Below are positions 30,368 to 30,408 of a stretch of DNA of 30,408 nt, piece by piece (position 1 is the stretch's first letter; each line of letters begins with the position of its first letter). The notes under the pieces were generated by a model. It was given only the letters and a program-made list of their open reading frames with translations. It made no database searches and was not told the DNA's origin. Source of the stretch: DASUZB01 sp035535495 (lineage in GTDB: Bacteria > Actinomycetota > CALGFH01); the NCBI GenBank assembly GCA_035535495.1, contig DATLQA010000069.1, positions 1-30,408 on the forward strand. The letters are read 5' to 3'. Both the position numbers and the translations under genes were made by a program.

Positions 30368-30403
30368 CCGGGGGGCTCAAGGAGCGAAGCGGTAGCCCCC
30401 CGG
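30368..30403. repeat. 36-bp palindromic repeat, copy 2
   Basis: This copy has the same 10-bp stem and 16-base loop as the copy at 5524-5559, with CAAGGAGCGAAGCGGT as loop. It lies in the intergenic space upstream of the coenzyme M promoter, 10 bp beyond the palindromic operator. The two copies are 25 kb apart and in the same orientation. This indicates a dispersed REP-like family. Confidence 0.8.
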
Positions 30404-30408
30404 GAATC

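Overview
This window comes from a very G+C-rich genome and almost certainly from an actinobacterium (Actinomycetota). The strongest marker is a WhiB7-type regulator with its AT-hook (14603-14905); WhiB proteins are confined to actinobacteria and their phages. GTG starts, 4-bp start/stop overlaps and probably leaderless transcripts fit this. The lineage cannot be fixed from the sequence, but the combination of genes suggests a little-studied one rather than a model streptomycete or mycobacterium. I found no tRNA, rRNA, CRISPR array or transposase.

Left part (2-10168, + strand): the 3' end of a UvrD-type helicase fused to a RecB-like nuclease is followed by a complete SUF iron-sulfur cluster operon. 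The order is sufR, sufB, sufD, a Rieske ferredoxin, sufC, sufS, sufU, sufT and a MoeB/ThiF-rhodanese fusion. A promoter with an overlapping palindrome lies before sufR and probably makes the operon respond to SufR. A 36-bp hairpin repeat sits in the 3' end of sufD and recurs at the right edge of the window.

Middle (10169-19969): a secreted subtilase with FlgD-like Ig repeats converges on a polytopic membrane protein. Next comes a whiB7-like gene behind a long leader. That leader holds a translated upstream ORF, an exact antiterminator pairing and an intrinsic terminator, which is the architecture of antibiotic-responsive attenuation. A 48-aa ORF follows whiB7. The minus strand then carries an acetamidase/formamidase, an SDR oxidoreductase with its TetR regulator, an EamA exporter and an XRE-cupin regulator.

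Right part (20088-30408) is the most interesting. A + strand operon encodes a single-cysteine flavoprotein disulfide oxidoreductase, an 88-aa protein and a DsrE-like protein of the MSMEG_0572/Sll0783 type. It faces an overlapping minus-strand pair of AllH-like (DUF2877) and AllG-like (DUF1116) proteins. An OsmC-like gene runs in the opposite direction between that pair and a five-gene, fully overlapping minus-strand operon. The five products are ComA (phosphosulfolactate synthase), an unrecognised cysteine-containing protein, an aspartase/fumarase-superfamily enzyme, a D-cysteine-desulfhydrase-like PLP enzyme and a second aspartase/fumarase-superfamily enzyme. These are the enzyme families of the bacterial coenzyme M pathway described in Xanthobacter (XcbB1, C1, D1, E1). 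The known consumers of bacterial coenzyme M (epoxyalkane:CoM transferase, 2-ketopropyl-CoM carboxylase) are not in the window. Thiol and disulfide proteins surround the cluster instead, so coenzyme M may serve another purpose here.
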